Below, one piece after another: positions 34,517 through 42,574 of a stretch of DNA of 64,000 nt. The notes beneath the pieces were generated by a model, which was not told where the DNA came from, did no database searches, and saw only the letters and a list, made by a program, of their open reading frames with translations. Made by a program: the position numbers and the translations under genes. Each line of letters opens with the position of its first letter. Position 1 is the first letter of the stretch. Origin of the DNA: Croceivirga lutea (GTDB lineage Bacteria; Bacteroidota; Bacteroidia; Flavobacteriales; Flavobacteriaceae). Location: contig NZ_JACJUK010000001.1 of the NCBI RefSeq assembly GCF_014235875.1, positions 62,001-126,000 on the forward strand, read 5' to 3'.

Positions 34517-35042
34517 CTTGGGTAAAATTTATATCATCTATATCATCATATGCTTCATCTAAGTATTCTAAGATAGCTTCATCTTCAATAGCATAGGTTG
34601 AAATATCATCTAGAGAAAGGGTTTCAAATTCTAATACCTCGGTAATTTCATTAGAAGACATGTCTAAAATTGCGGTATCAAAATAAGTATCAATATCGTC
34701 TGCGGCCAAATCTTCAAATGTTATGCTTTTTTCTTGTTTAGATAAAAAGAAAACAGTAGCTAACGATAAGAGTATAACTATTGCTGCGGCAACTGCATAA
34801 TATTTTTTAAAGGGATTAAGTTGTATAACCTTTGATTCTTTATTATTTAAAGTTTTATGAAGTATTTTGGGTTGTACTTGCTCAAAATAATTTTGTGGCA
34901 CCGATAAACCGTCTGTCTTTGGTAAAAAATCAGTATTTGGTTCATTATCTGATTCCGCTTCAATTCTTGCAAATAGCCTTTCATTAAAGTTATCAAAATA
35001 ACCCTCAGGGGTAGTAAATTTATTTTCGTTTTTATCCTTCAT
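34503..35042 (-). CDS. Putative anti-sigma factor, single-pass membrane protein with acidic repeats
   Basis: 179 residues. The cytoplasmic N-terminal part has two PxxYF motifs (TPEGYFDNF at 11, VPQNYFEQV at 48), then one membrane helix (about 82-101), then a very acidic C-terminal tail. The tail holds a 12-residue motif twice, exactly 30 residues apart: FEDLAADDIDTY (109-120) and FETLSLDDISTY (139-150). No zinc-finger anti-sigma motif is seen. Position between an ECF sigma factor (33 bp upstream) and a Spy-like protein supports an anti-sigma role; that function is by context. Confidence 0.75.
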   Translation of the reverse strand: MKDKNENKFTTPEGYFDNFNERLFARIEAESDNEPNTDFLPKTDGLSVPQNYFEQVQPKILHKTLNNKESKVIQLNPFKKYYAVAAAIVILLSLATVFFLSKQEKSITFEDLAADDIDTYFDTAILDMSSNEITEVLEFETLSLDDISTYAIEDEAILEYLDEAYDDIDDINFTQDEIN

Positions 35043-35075
35043 TTCAATCGTAAGACTTTGATAAAGCTAATTGGT

Positions 35076-35618
35076 TTAACCTTCTTTTAAGAATGCTTCA
35101 ATTTTTTTTACTGCTAAATGATATGAAGCTTTTAACCCACCTACCGAAGTCTTTAAAACTTCTGAGATTTCATCGTATTTCATTTCTTGAAAATACTTCA
35201 TATTAAACACTAGTTTTTGTTTTTCGGGTAAGGTTGCAATTGCTTTTTGAAGCTTTAACTGAATTTCACTTCCTTCAAAATATACATCTGATTCTAAATT
35301 ATCAATAAGCGATTGCTGTAATTCCTCACTCGATATTCCTGACTTTTTTGATTTTTGCTTCAAAAAAGTGAGACTCTCATTTGTTGCAATTCTATATAGC
35401 CATGAATACAACTTACTGTCTCCTTTAAAGCTATTTATATTGCGATAAACCTTGATAAAAGTATTTTGCAAAACATCATCCGCATCATCATGGTTCATTA
35501 CAATTCTACGAATATGCCAATACAATCTTTCTTTGTAGGTATTTACCAAAACCTCAAAAGCCTTAGCTTGACTTTCTTTGGTTTTAAGTTCCAAAACAAG
35601 GGTTTCTTCTGAAATCAA
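35076..35618 (-). CDS. ECF-type RNA polymerase sigma factor
   Basis: 180 residues with region 2 (DADDVLQNTFIKVYRNINSFKGDSKLYSWLYRIA) and region 4 (LPEKQKLVFNMKYFQEMKYDEISEVL, a helix-turn-helix). Length and layout fit a sigma-70 ECF factor. It is the first gene of a three-gene cassette with the putative anti-sigma and Spy-like genes, so it probably responds to an envelope signal. The 118 bp upstream show no TAnnTTTG box, in line with possible self-transcription. Confidence 0.93.
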   Translation of the reverse strand: MISEETLVLELKTKESQAKAFEVLVNTYKERLYWHIRRIVMNHDDADDVLQNTFIKVYRNINSFKGDSKLYSWLYRIATNESLTFLKQKSKKSGISSEELQQSLIDNLESDVYFEGSEIQLKLQKAIATLPEKQKLVFNMKYFQEMKYDEISEVLKTSVGGLKASYHLAVKKIEAFLKEG

Positions 35619-35736
35619 AAGTGTGCTTTTACCTTATGACTATAAAAGTAATAAAAGGTTTAAAGGTTAAGTATTTTAATAATGCGGTTACTTATTAAGA
35701 TGAGATAGAAAACAATATTTAGTTTTGAACTTTTAA

Positions 35737-37569
35737 TTAAGCTAAAGTCTGTAACTCTACTAACTTTTTATAGCCTTTTTGAGATTTCATAAGTTCTTCA
35801 TGAGTTCCTTGTTCAACAATTTCTCCTTTATTCATTACTATTATTGAATCGGCATTTTGTATTGTAGATAATCTATGAGCAATAACCAAAGAGGTTCTGT
35901 TTTGCATCATTTTTTCTAGTGCATCTTGTACTAGGCGTTCACTTTCTGTATCTAAAGCAGAGGTTGCTTCATCTAAAATCATAATGGGCGGATTTTTCAA
36001 AACTGCACGTGCAATAGAAAGTCGCTGTTTTTGACCACCACTGAGTTTATTACCACTGTCACCTATATTGGTGTCATACCCATTTGGTAAGTTAACTATA
36101 AACTCATGGGCGTTTGCAATTTTAGCCGCTTCAATAATTTCTTCATCAGTAGCTAGTGGTTTGCCAAGGCAGATATTATTCTTAACCGAGTCATTGAACA
36201 AAATTGAATCTTGAGTTACTAAGCCCATTAACCCACGTAAAGATTTTTTTGTGATGTTTTTTATGTTTTCACCATCTATTGCAATGCTACCAGAATTTAC
36301 ATCATAAAAACGAGTTATGAGATTGGCAATTGTACTTTTTCCGCTGCCTGATTGGCCTACCAAAGCAACAGTCTGACCCTTTTTAATTGCTAGATTAAAG
36401 TCTTTTACAACAAGTTCATCTATATATTTAAAGGCTACGTTTTTAAATTCAATACCATTTTTAAGGTCTGTAACTACTTTGGCATCAATTTTATCTGCGA
36501 TAGGGTTTTTGGTTTCTAGAATTTCAAAAATTCGTTCTGCTGCGGCATTTCCTTTTTTAATACTATAGTTTACCGTTGTGATTGCCTTTACAGGATTAAT
36601 TATAGTGTAGAATAAACCAATATAGCCCATAAAATCTTGTGGTTTTAAGTTGCTACCCTCATCAAAAACTAAACTACCGCCATACCAAAGAACGGTTATA
36701 ACTACAGCTACACCCAAAAACTCACTAAATGGTGAAGCTAGACCTTTTCGGTGTAAAACCGAGGTCATAATATTTTTGAATTTATCAGTAGAATCGGTAA
36801 ATTTTTTGGCTAGGCTTTGTTCAGCATTAAAACCTTTAATCACTTTAAGTCCGGTTAATGTTTCTTCTAAAAAGGATAAAAATTTGCCCGTTTCTTTTTG
36901 TGCTTCAGCAGATTGTGCCTTTAATTTTTTACCAACTACAGATATTAAAAAACCAGCTATTGGTAAAAATAGAAATACAAATAGTGTAAGTTTTGCACTA
37001 ATACCAAGCATAGTTGCTAATACAATAACAATGGTAATGGGTTCTCTTACAAGAGCTTCTAGTGAGTTTATTATTGATCCTTCAACTTCTTTAACATCAG
37101 AGGTCATTCTAGCAAGTAAATCTCCTTTTCTTTTTTCTGAAAAAAATGAGATTGGCAAATCAACTGTTTTGTGATAAAGTTGGTCTTGTATGTCTTTAAC
37201 CATACCGGTTCTTAGAAATGCCAAAAAATACAAAGCCGCATATCGGAAAAAGTTTTTTAGAAAAAAGATAAATACACTAGCAATGCAAATAAAAGCGAGT
37301 GCAGCCATTGGACCATCAGCAGAAACTTTATCTGTTAAAAAGTAATTTAGCGAGTTTTCTGCATATGTTTTTAAATTAGAAAACCCCTCATAAACGGGCT
37401 TTTGATAGACCTTTTCTTGATTATCAAATAAAATACCAAGTGTTGGAATAAAAATGATAATGGAGAGTACATTAAAAAAGGCATACAAAACATTGGAAAT
37501 AATGTTGAGTATGCCATAAAATTTATACGGTTTGGCAAACCGTAAGATTTTGCCAAGTATGTTATTCAT
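35737..37569 (-). CDS. ABC exporter, fused permease and ATPase (MsbA-like)
   Basis: 610 residues: six membrane helices in the first about 330 residues, then an ATPase with Walker A GQSGSGKST, Q-loop VTQDSILF, signature LSGGQKQR, Walker B IMILDEATSALD and H-loop IAHRLST. A homodimeric type IV exporter of the lipid A/multidrug group. The start shares its A with the stop of the phosphosugar mutase gene (TAATG), so the two are translationally coupled. Substrate (lipid A core, lipid or drug) is not decided by sequence. Confidence 0.9.
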   Translation of the reverse strand: MNNILGKILRFAKPYKFYGILNIISNVLYAFFNVLSIIIFIPTLGILFDNQEKVYQKPVYEGFSNLKTYAENSLNYFLTDKVSADGPMAALAFICIASVFIFFLKNFFRYAALYFLAFLRTGMVKDIQDQLYHKTVDLPISFFSEKRKGDLLARMTSDVKEVEGSIINSLEALVREPITIVIVLATMLGISAKLTLFVFLFLPIAGFLISVVGKKLKAQSAEAQKETGKFLSFLEETLTGLKVIKGFNAEQSLAKKFTDSTDKFKNIMTSVLHRKGLASPFSEFLGVAVVITVLWYGGSLVFDEGSNLKPQDFMGYIGLFYTIINPVKAITTVNYSIKKGNAAAERIFEILETKNPIADKIDAKVVTDLKNGIEFKNVAFKYIDELVVKDFNLAIKKGQTVALVGQSGSGKSTIANLITRFYDVNSGSIAIDGENIKNITKKSLRGLMGLVTQDSILFNDSVKNNICLGKPLATDEEIIEAAKIANAHEFIVNLPNGYDTNIGDSGNKLSGGQKQRLSIARAVLKNPPIMILDEATSALDTESERLVQDALEKMMQNRTSLVIAHRLSTIQNADSIIVMNKGEIVEQGTHEELMKSQKGYKKLVELQTLA

Positions 37570-39278
37570 TAACCTAAATTCAAATCAGCTAAAATTCCAT
37601 CAATTTTGGAATCTAACTGCGAATTTACGGTTTTAAAATCTGAAGTATTTACTAAAGTTGTGTTCGTAGTAATATAAAACTTTACTTTAGGTTCTGTACC
37701 AGAAGGTCTAGCAGCTATTCTTGTTCCGTCTTCAGTTTCATAAATTAAAACATTAGACTTCGGAATGTCTATAGTAGTTTCTTCGCCGGTTTGAACGTTT
37801 TTTTTAATTGAAGTGTTGTAATCTTCAATGTAAAGTAGTTTTGCACCTTGAACAGATTCAACCGGATTCTCTTTAAAATCTTTAAGCATTTGCTTAATTT
37901 CTTCCGCTCCAGACTGCCCTTTTTTAGTTAAAGAAACAAGTTTTTCTTTGTAGAAACCAAATTGCTGATAACAATCAATTAAATCTTTGTAGAAAGAACT
38001 ACCATTAGCTTTTGCTTGAGTTGCAATTTCGCAGGCTAATAGGGTAGAGGTCACAGCATCTTTATCTCGAACAAAATCACCTACCATATAGCCAAAGCTT
38101 TCTTCACCGCCACCAATAAAATGGGACTCGGGAAAATCTTTAATCATTTTACCAATCCATTTAAAACCAGTTAATGAAGTTTTAAATTCAACACCATAAG
38201 AAGCTGCCATTTTTTCCATCATTGGAGTAGATACAATGGTGGTCGCAATAAATTCATTACCCGCAAAACCTTTTGCTTTGTACTGGTCTAAAAGAAATTT
38301 AGTCATTAAAACCATAGTTTGGTTGCCATTAAGCAATTCCATTTCGCCGTCAAGATTGCGAACAGCAATGCCTAAGCGGTCACTATCTGGGTCTGTACCA
38401 ACAACCATGTCAGCTCCAATTTCTTCTGCTTTAGCTAAAGCCATTGCTAAAGCTTCTGGTTCTTCAGGGTTTGGAGATTTCACCGTTGGAAAGTTGCCAT
38501 CAGGTGTAGCCTGTTCTTCAATAACAGTTACGTTTTTATAACCTGCACGCTTTAAAACCTCAGGTATTGCTGTAATTGAAGTGCCATGAATAGAAGTAAA
38601 TACAATGCTAAAATCGTCTTTACCATCGGCGTTAAAGTTGCCCACTTTTACAGATTCTTCAAAAAAAGCTTCGTCGACTTCTTTGTCTATAGCTTCAATT
38701 AAATTTGTATTAGGTTCAAATTTTATATCTGTAAAATCTAATTTATTAATTTCAGCAATTATTTCTCCATCTTGTGGTGGTACTATTTGACCACCATCTG
38801 TCCAGTAAACTTTATAACCGTTATATTCTGGCGGATTGTGAGATGCAGTTAATACAATTCCTGCATGACAATTTAAATGGCGCACTGCAAAAGACAATTC
38901 TGGAGTAGTTCTTAAATCAGAAAAGCGGTAAACTTTAATTCCGTTTGCTGATAGCACTTCTGCAACAACTTGCGATAAGGTGTCACTATTATGACGACAG
39001 TCATAAGCAATTACAACTTTTAAATCTTCATTAGGATATACCTTTTTTAGATAATTACTAAGACCTTGAGTATTTTTACCTAGGGTGTATTTATTAATTC
39101 TATTAGTACCAACACCCATGATACCTCGCATACCACCAGTACCAAACTCTAAGTTTTTGTAAAATGAATCGTTTAGTTCTTCTTCATTGGTATCAATTAG
39201 GTTTTGAATTTGATTTTTAATTTCTGGGTCGAAAAAATCGGTTAGCCATTTAGCGGCCGTATCTTTAATAGTACTCAT
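37569..39278 (-). CDS. Phosphoglucomutase/phosphomannomutase family protein
   Basis: 569 residues of the alpha-D-phosphohexomutase family. The phosphoserine loop is TASHNPPEYNGYKVYW (S146), the metal loop is DPDSDRLG, the sugar-binding loop is GGGEESFGY and the phosphate-binding loop is RPSGTEPKVKFY. It interconverts glucose-1-phosphate and glucose-6-phosphate or the mannose pair; the 570-residue length and EEKLN-type N-terminus fit the PGM2-like group. Glucose-6-phosphate made or used here links to trehalose and pentose phosphate enzymes elsewhere in the window. Coupled to the ABC exporter through TAATG. Confidence 0.94.
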   Translation of the reverse strand: MSTIKDTAAKWLTDFFDPEIKNQIQNLIDTNEEELNDSFYKNLEFGTGGMRGIMGVGTNRINKYTLGKNTQGLSNYLKKVYPNEDLKVVIAYDCRHNSDTLSQVVAEVLSANGIKVYRFSDLRTTPELSFAVRHLNCHAGIVLTASHNPPEYNGYKVYWTDGGQIVPPQDGEIIAEINKLDFTDIKFEPNTNLIEAIDKEVDEAFFEESVKVGNFNADGKDDFSIVFTSIHGTSITAIPEVLKRAGYKNVTVIEEQATPDGNFPTVKSPNPEEPEALAMALAKAEEIGADMVVGTDPDSDRLGIAVRNLDGEMELLNGNQTMVLMTKFLLDQYKAKGFAGNEFIATTIVSTPMMEKMAASYGVEFKTSLTGFKWIGKMIKDFPESHFIGGGEESFGYMVGDFVRDKDAVTSTLLACEIATQAKANGSSFYKDLIDCYQQFGFYKEKLVSLTKKGQSGAEEIKQMLKDFKENPVESVQGAKLLYIEDYNTSIKKNVQTGEETTIDIPKSNVLIYETEDGTRIAARPSGTEPKVKFYITTNTTLVNTSDFKTVNSQLDSKIDGILADLNLG

Positions 39279-39299
39279 GTTAAGAGGTGGTTTTATATT

Positions 39300-39325
39300 T
39301 TACCGTAAGTATTTGCTTACAGTAA
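39300..39325. repeat. Inverted repeat between glycosyltransferase and phosphosugar mutase genes
   Basis: TTAC-C-GTAAG / CTTAC-A-GTAA with a 6-nt loop, lying 2 bp after the glycosyltransferase stop. It is AT-rich without a strong T-run; a weak terminator or processing hairpin is possible. Confidence 0.4.
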
Positions 39326-39327
39326 TG

Positions 39328-40269
39328 TTAAAATTCGTCAATTATTGTATACCTAGCTTCCTTTTTGCGATTTCGGATTAGAATTTCTCCTAGAAATCCT
39401 GCCAAAAATAACTGTGTTCCAATAATCATGGCTGTTAAGCTTATGTAAAATTGAGGGCGATTGGTAATTAAACGTCCTGTTTTATTGATGAATAATTTAT
39501 CTACACCTAAATATACTGCAAATACAAAACCAATAAAAAACATAAAAACCCCAAGAGCTCCGAAAAGATGCATGGGTGCTCTACCAAATTTTGAGATGAA
39601 CCAAATAGTAGCTAAATCTAGAAAACCAATTATAAAACGACTCATACCAAATTTGGTTCTACCATATTTTCTGGCTTGGTGTTTTACTATTTTTTCTCCA
39701 ATATTATCAAAGCCCGCATTTTTGGCAAGAACCGGAATGTATCTGTGCATATCACCAGTAACGTCTACGGCTTTCACCACCTCATTTTTATAAGCCTTGA
39801 GACCGCAATTAAAATCGTGCAGTTTTAACCCTGAAGTTTTTCTGGCAGCCCAATTAAATAATTTTGAAGGTAGATTTTTAGCCAGAATAGAGTCATATCT
39901 CTTTTTTTTCCAACCAGAAACAATGTCAAAGTTTTCTTGAGTAATAAGTTGGTATAATTCAGGTATTTCTTCCGGATTGTCTTGTAGATCAGCATCCATG
40001 GTAATTACGACATCACCTTGAGCGGTATTAAAGCCAGCATGTAATGCTTGAGATTTACCAAAGTTTTTCTGAAAACGAATTCCTTTTACGAACTCATTAG
40101 ATTGGGAAAGTTCTTGAATGGTTTGCCAAGATTTATCTGTGCTACCATCATCAATAAAAATCATTTCATAAGAAAAACGGTTGGCTTGCATTACATCTAC
40201 AATCCAACCGTGTAATTCTTTTAAAGATTCTTCTTCGTTAAGTAACGGAATTACCAGCGATAACTGCAT
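39328..40269 (-). CDS. Family 2 glycosyltransferase, DPM/GtrB-like
   Basis: 313 residues. The GT-A domain shows SLVIPLLNEEESL, FIDDGSTDKSW, GKSQALHAGFN and the metal-binding DADLQDNPEEIP, and two membrane helices follow at about 228-255 and 270-295. This is the layout of dolichol- or undecaprenyl-phosphate sugar transferases (DPM1, GtrB, ArnC). It probably loads a sugar from a nucleotide donor onto undecaprenyl phosphate for envelope glycan modification. Donor sugar unknown. A TACTTTTG box lies 23 bp upstream. Confidence 0.9.
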   Translation of the reverse strand: MQLSLVIPLLNEEESLKELHGWIVDVMQANRFSYEMIFIDDGSTDKSWQTIQELSQSNEFVKGIRFQKNFGKSQALHAGFNTAQGDVVITMDADLQDNPEEIPELYQLITQENFDIVSGWKKKRYDSILAKNLPSKLFNWAARKTSGLKLHDFNCGLKAYKNEVVKAVDVTGDMHRYIPVLAKNAGFDNIGEKIVKHQARKYGRTKFGMSRFIIGFLDLATIWFISKFGRAPMHLFGALGVFMFFIGFVFAVYLGVDKLFINKTGRLITNRPQFYISLTAMIIGTQLFLAGFLGEILIRNRKKEARYTIIDEF

Positions 40270-40292
40270 GTTTGATTCAGTCGAAATTCCGT

Positions 40293-40300
40293 CAAAAGTA
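40293..40300 (-). promoter_or_regulatory. Promoter -7 box of the glycosyltransferase gene
   Basis: The minus strand reads TACTTTTG, matching TAnnTTTG, 23 bp upstream of the ATG. No -33 TTG at normal distance. Confidence 0.45.
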
Positions 40301-40308
40301 AAACTTTT

Positions 40309-40830
40309 CTAGTATTGTGCTCTCTTGTTTTGAACAATTGCACCAGTAATTAAACCCACAACTAATCCAAAAATGGTACTTAAAAGCACACCTATACCTA
40401 AAAATATTGGCATGAACTTTTTCTGCATTTCAACTCCTTGTTGCCATTGTTCTTCAGTCATAGATGGGTTTTGAGTAAAAGCTTGTTCTTTTGCTAAATC
40501 AATAGAATTGTCTAAGAAATTAGGGTCTAATACATTAGACATAAATAAATAGTAGATAATTCCAATTACAGCACTTAAGGCACCAACACCAGCGCCAATT
40601 TTCAAGGCCTGCATAATGGTTATGTACCCACCGTTAGATTTTTTGTATTGGATTACACCTAATACAACAAATAGTGCTACAATTCCAAATTGTACAGCTT
40701 GTATACCAAAGCTTCTTTCGTAATGTAATTCTTGAAAAAAGAGCATAAGTCCAAAAACTACACTGACTACACCAGCAAATATTCCAAAGTTTATGGTTTG
40801 TTTTCTTGTTTTTAAATCGGTTTCTTCCAT
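40309..40830 (-). CDS. DUF4199-type membrane protein
   Basis: 173 residues with four predicted membrane helices (about 15-33, 43-60, 75-97 and 140-165) and a central soluble loop. The pattern IMQALKIGAGVGALSAVIGIIYYLFMSNVLDP is typical of the DUF4199 family widespread in Bacteroidota. Function unknown. It lies 39 bp upstream of the glycosyltransferase on the same strand, an arrangement I associate with flavobacteria, and diverges from the L31 gene. Confidence 0.8.
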   Translation of the reverse strand: MEETDLKTRKQTINFGIFAGVVSVVFGLMLFFQELHYERSFGIQAVQFGIVALFVVLGVIQYKKSNGGYITIMQALKIGAGVGALSAVIGIIYYLFMSNVLDPNFLDNSIDLAKEQAFTQNPSMTEEQWQQGVEMQKKFMPIFLGIGVLLSTIFGLVVGLITGAIVQNKRAQY

Positions 40831-40921
40831 TATTAAGAATTTAGTTGATTACGGTTATTAGTAGTAAAGCAGTTAATTTTGTTACAAGAAAAATACAATT
40901 TAACTTTTTTTGTATTAAGTG

Positions 40922-40951
40922 TTGTAAGTGATAAAATTTTATCTAAATTTG
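40922..40951 (+). promoter_or_regulatory. Promoter of the L31 gene
   Basis: TTG at 40922-40924, 19-nt spacer, TAAATTTG at 40944-40951: a complete match to the Bacteroidota -33/-7 promoter. It lies inside the upstream extension of the open frame, which argues for the start at 40978. Confidence 0.8.
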
Positions 40952-40977
40952 CAGTCCGAAAAATTGAAGTCAAGAAA

Positions 40978-41238
40978 ATGAAAGCAGGAGTTCACCCAGA
41001 AAACTATAGATTAGTAGCTTTTAAAGATATGTCTAATGACGATGTGTTTATTACTAAGTCAACGGCAGATTCTAAAGAAACCATTACAGTAGATGGTGAA
41101 GAATATCCATTAATTAAATTGGAGATTTCTAGAACATCACATCCGTTTTATACTGGTAAAACCAAGCTTATTGATACTGCTGGACGTATTGATAAGTTCA
41201 AGAACAAATACAAAAAATTTAAAAAGGAAGATAAGTAG
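40978..41238 (+). CDS. rpmE2: 50S ribosomal protein bL31, type B
   Basis: Start chosen at 40978 ([20 protein letters not shown]), 86 residues; the frame extends to 40879, but the promoter lies within that extension. The type B family pattern is clear (MKxxVHPxxY at the start, [25 protein letters not shown] near the end). It lacks the zinc-binding CxxC of type A L31, so it does not need zinc. Transcribed alone from a strong promoter and ended by a strong terminator. Confidence 0.96.
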   Translation: MKAGVHPENYRLVAFKDMSNDDVFITKSTADSKETITVDGEEYPLIKLEISRTSHPFYTGKTKLIDTAGRIDKFKNKYKKFKKEDK

Positions 41239-41262
41239 GTCCCTTTTACGAGAATATATATG

Positions 41263-41297
41263 AAACGCCTTCGTTCTTAACGAAGGCGTTTTTATTT
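41263..41297 (+). terminator. Terminator of the L31 gene
   Basis: Perfect 13-bp stem AAACGCCTTCGTT / AACGAAGGCGTTT with a 3-nt loop and a T-rich tail. Confidence 0.92.
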
Positions 41298-41317
41298 TTA
41301 CACAAACCTAAAGTGCA

Positions 41318-42490
41318 ATGAATATTATTCTAAAAGATTTCAATAGCGATAATTTACTTCCTTTTACGTTTACAAGGCCTGTAGCAGGCATTAGAGTTGG
41401 TATACTTACAATTGCTGAAAAATGGGAAAGATACCTAAAGGCAACGGTGAGTTATCAAACAAAAGACTACCTAGCGGCTAAATTTTCTTTAAAAGTTGGT
41501 GAAAATAATTTGGTGGTTAATGGAGGTATTTTGCCTACAGCAGTTTTAGTGAATCAACTACTTGCTTTGCAATCAAATGAGGTTTTGGTAAAAAATTCAC
41601 TTGTTATTGGTTATGTTACTAACGACCCTTTAAAAGACTTTTCTGTTGCTGATTTAAATGTTATTGAATCCAATGCTGAATTTATTTCTATAACAACTAC
41701 TTGGGATATTTTTTCTAAAAATGCTGAAGCTTTACAACAAGATTTTGATTTACTTACCAAAGACAGAAAAAGTCAACCAATACCGTCAAATAATACAGTA
41801 ATAAATCCTGAAAACGTTTTTCTTGAAGAAGGAGCCCAGGTGTCATGCTCTATATTAAATGCAAGTACGGGGCCTATTTATGTGGGTAAGAATGCAGAAA
41901 TTATGGAAGGTTGTATTATTCGTGGTGGCTTAGCTCTATGTGATAACGCAGTTTTAAAAATGGGTGCTAAAATTTATGGTGCTGCAACTTTTGGCCCGTT
42001 TTGCAAGGTAGGCGGAGAAGTAAATAATGCGGTCTTATTTGCGTACTCTAATAAAGGTCATGAAGGTTTTTTAGGAAATTCAGTTCTAGGAGAATGGTGT
42101 AATTTGGGTGCTGATACAAATACTTCAAACCTAAAAAATAATTATGCTCCTGTTAAACTTTGGGATTATAAAAAAGAAGGGTTTGTCCAAACCGGATTAC
42201 AGTTTTGTGGTTTAATGATGGGTGACCACAGCAAGGCAGGAATTAATACCATGTTTAATACAGGTACCGTTGTAGGGGTGAGTGCTAATGTATTTGGAAC
42301 TGGTTTCCCAAGAAATTTTGTACCAAGTTACAGTTGGGGAGGTGCATCTGGTTTTACTACATATAGAACTAACAAAGCATTTGAAACCGCCAAGGCTATG
42401 ATGGGTAGGCGAGGTGTTGAATTCGACCAAATTGAACAAGATATTTTGGAAACCGTATTTGAGCTCACTCAAAAATGGAGAAAAAGTTAA
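41318..42490 (+). CDS. GlmU-like putative sugar nucleotidyltransferase
   Basis: 390 residues. The N-terminal half resembles a nucleotidyltransferase (NIILKDFNSDNLLPFTFTRPVAGIRVGI) but lacks a clear GxGTRM pyrophosphorylase loop. The C-terminal half is a left-handed beta-helix of hexapeptide repeats (IYVGKNAEIMEGCIIRGG, AVLKMGAKIYGAATFGPF, WCNLGADTNTSNLKNNY, MMGDHSKAGINTMFNTGTVVG), as in GlmU and other acetyl- or nucleotidyltransferases. The family occurs throughout Bacteroidota as GlmU-family protein. Actual substrate unknown; it may be structurally divergent at the nucleotidyl site. It follows the L31 terminator and precedes mtaB by 84 bp. Confidence 0.85.
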   Translation: MNIILKDFNSDNLLPFTFTRPVAGIRVGILTIAEKWERYLKATVSYQTKDYLAAKFSLKVGENNLVVNGGILPTAVLVNQLLALQSNEVLVKNSLVIGYVTNDPLKDFSVADLNVIESNAEFISITTTWDIFSKNAEALQQDFDLLTKDRKSQPIPSNNTVINPENVFLEEGAQVSCSILNASTGPIYVGKNAEIMEGCIIRGGLALCDNAVLKMGAKIYGAATFGPFCKVGGEVNNAVLFAYSNKGHEGFLGNSVLGEWCNLGADTNTSNLKNNYAPVKLWDYKKEGFVQTGLQFCGLMMGDHSKAGINTMFNTGTVVGVSANVFGTGFPRNFVPSYSWGGASGFTTYRTNKAFETAKAMMGRRGVEFDQIEQDILETVFELTQKWRKS

Positions 42491-42546
42491 TCTTATCCTG
42501 ATTGACATTCTTATTTTAAGCTCCAAAAATTTTGTATCGAATATTG

Positions 42547-42554
42547 TATCTTTG
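42547..42554 (+). promoter_or_regulatory. Promoter -7 box of mtaB
   Basis: TATCTTTG (consensus TAnnTTTG), 20 bp upstream of the mtaB ATG. No -33 TTG at 19-20 nt. Confidence 0.5.
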
Positions 42555-42574
42555 CGCCCCATTTACAAGAGGTT

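Noticed and set aside
36650-37174. 174-residue plus-strand frame opposite the ABC exporter gene
   Set aside because: It lies wholly inside a well supported ABC transporter gene on the other strand; composition is a mirror of that gene and no domain is recognisable.
40879-40977. 33-residue N-terminal extension of the L31 gene
   Set aside because: A complete promoter lies inside it and type B L31 proteins begin at the internal Met.
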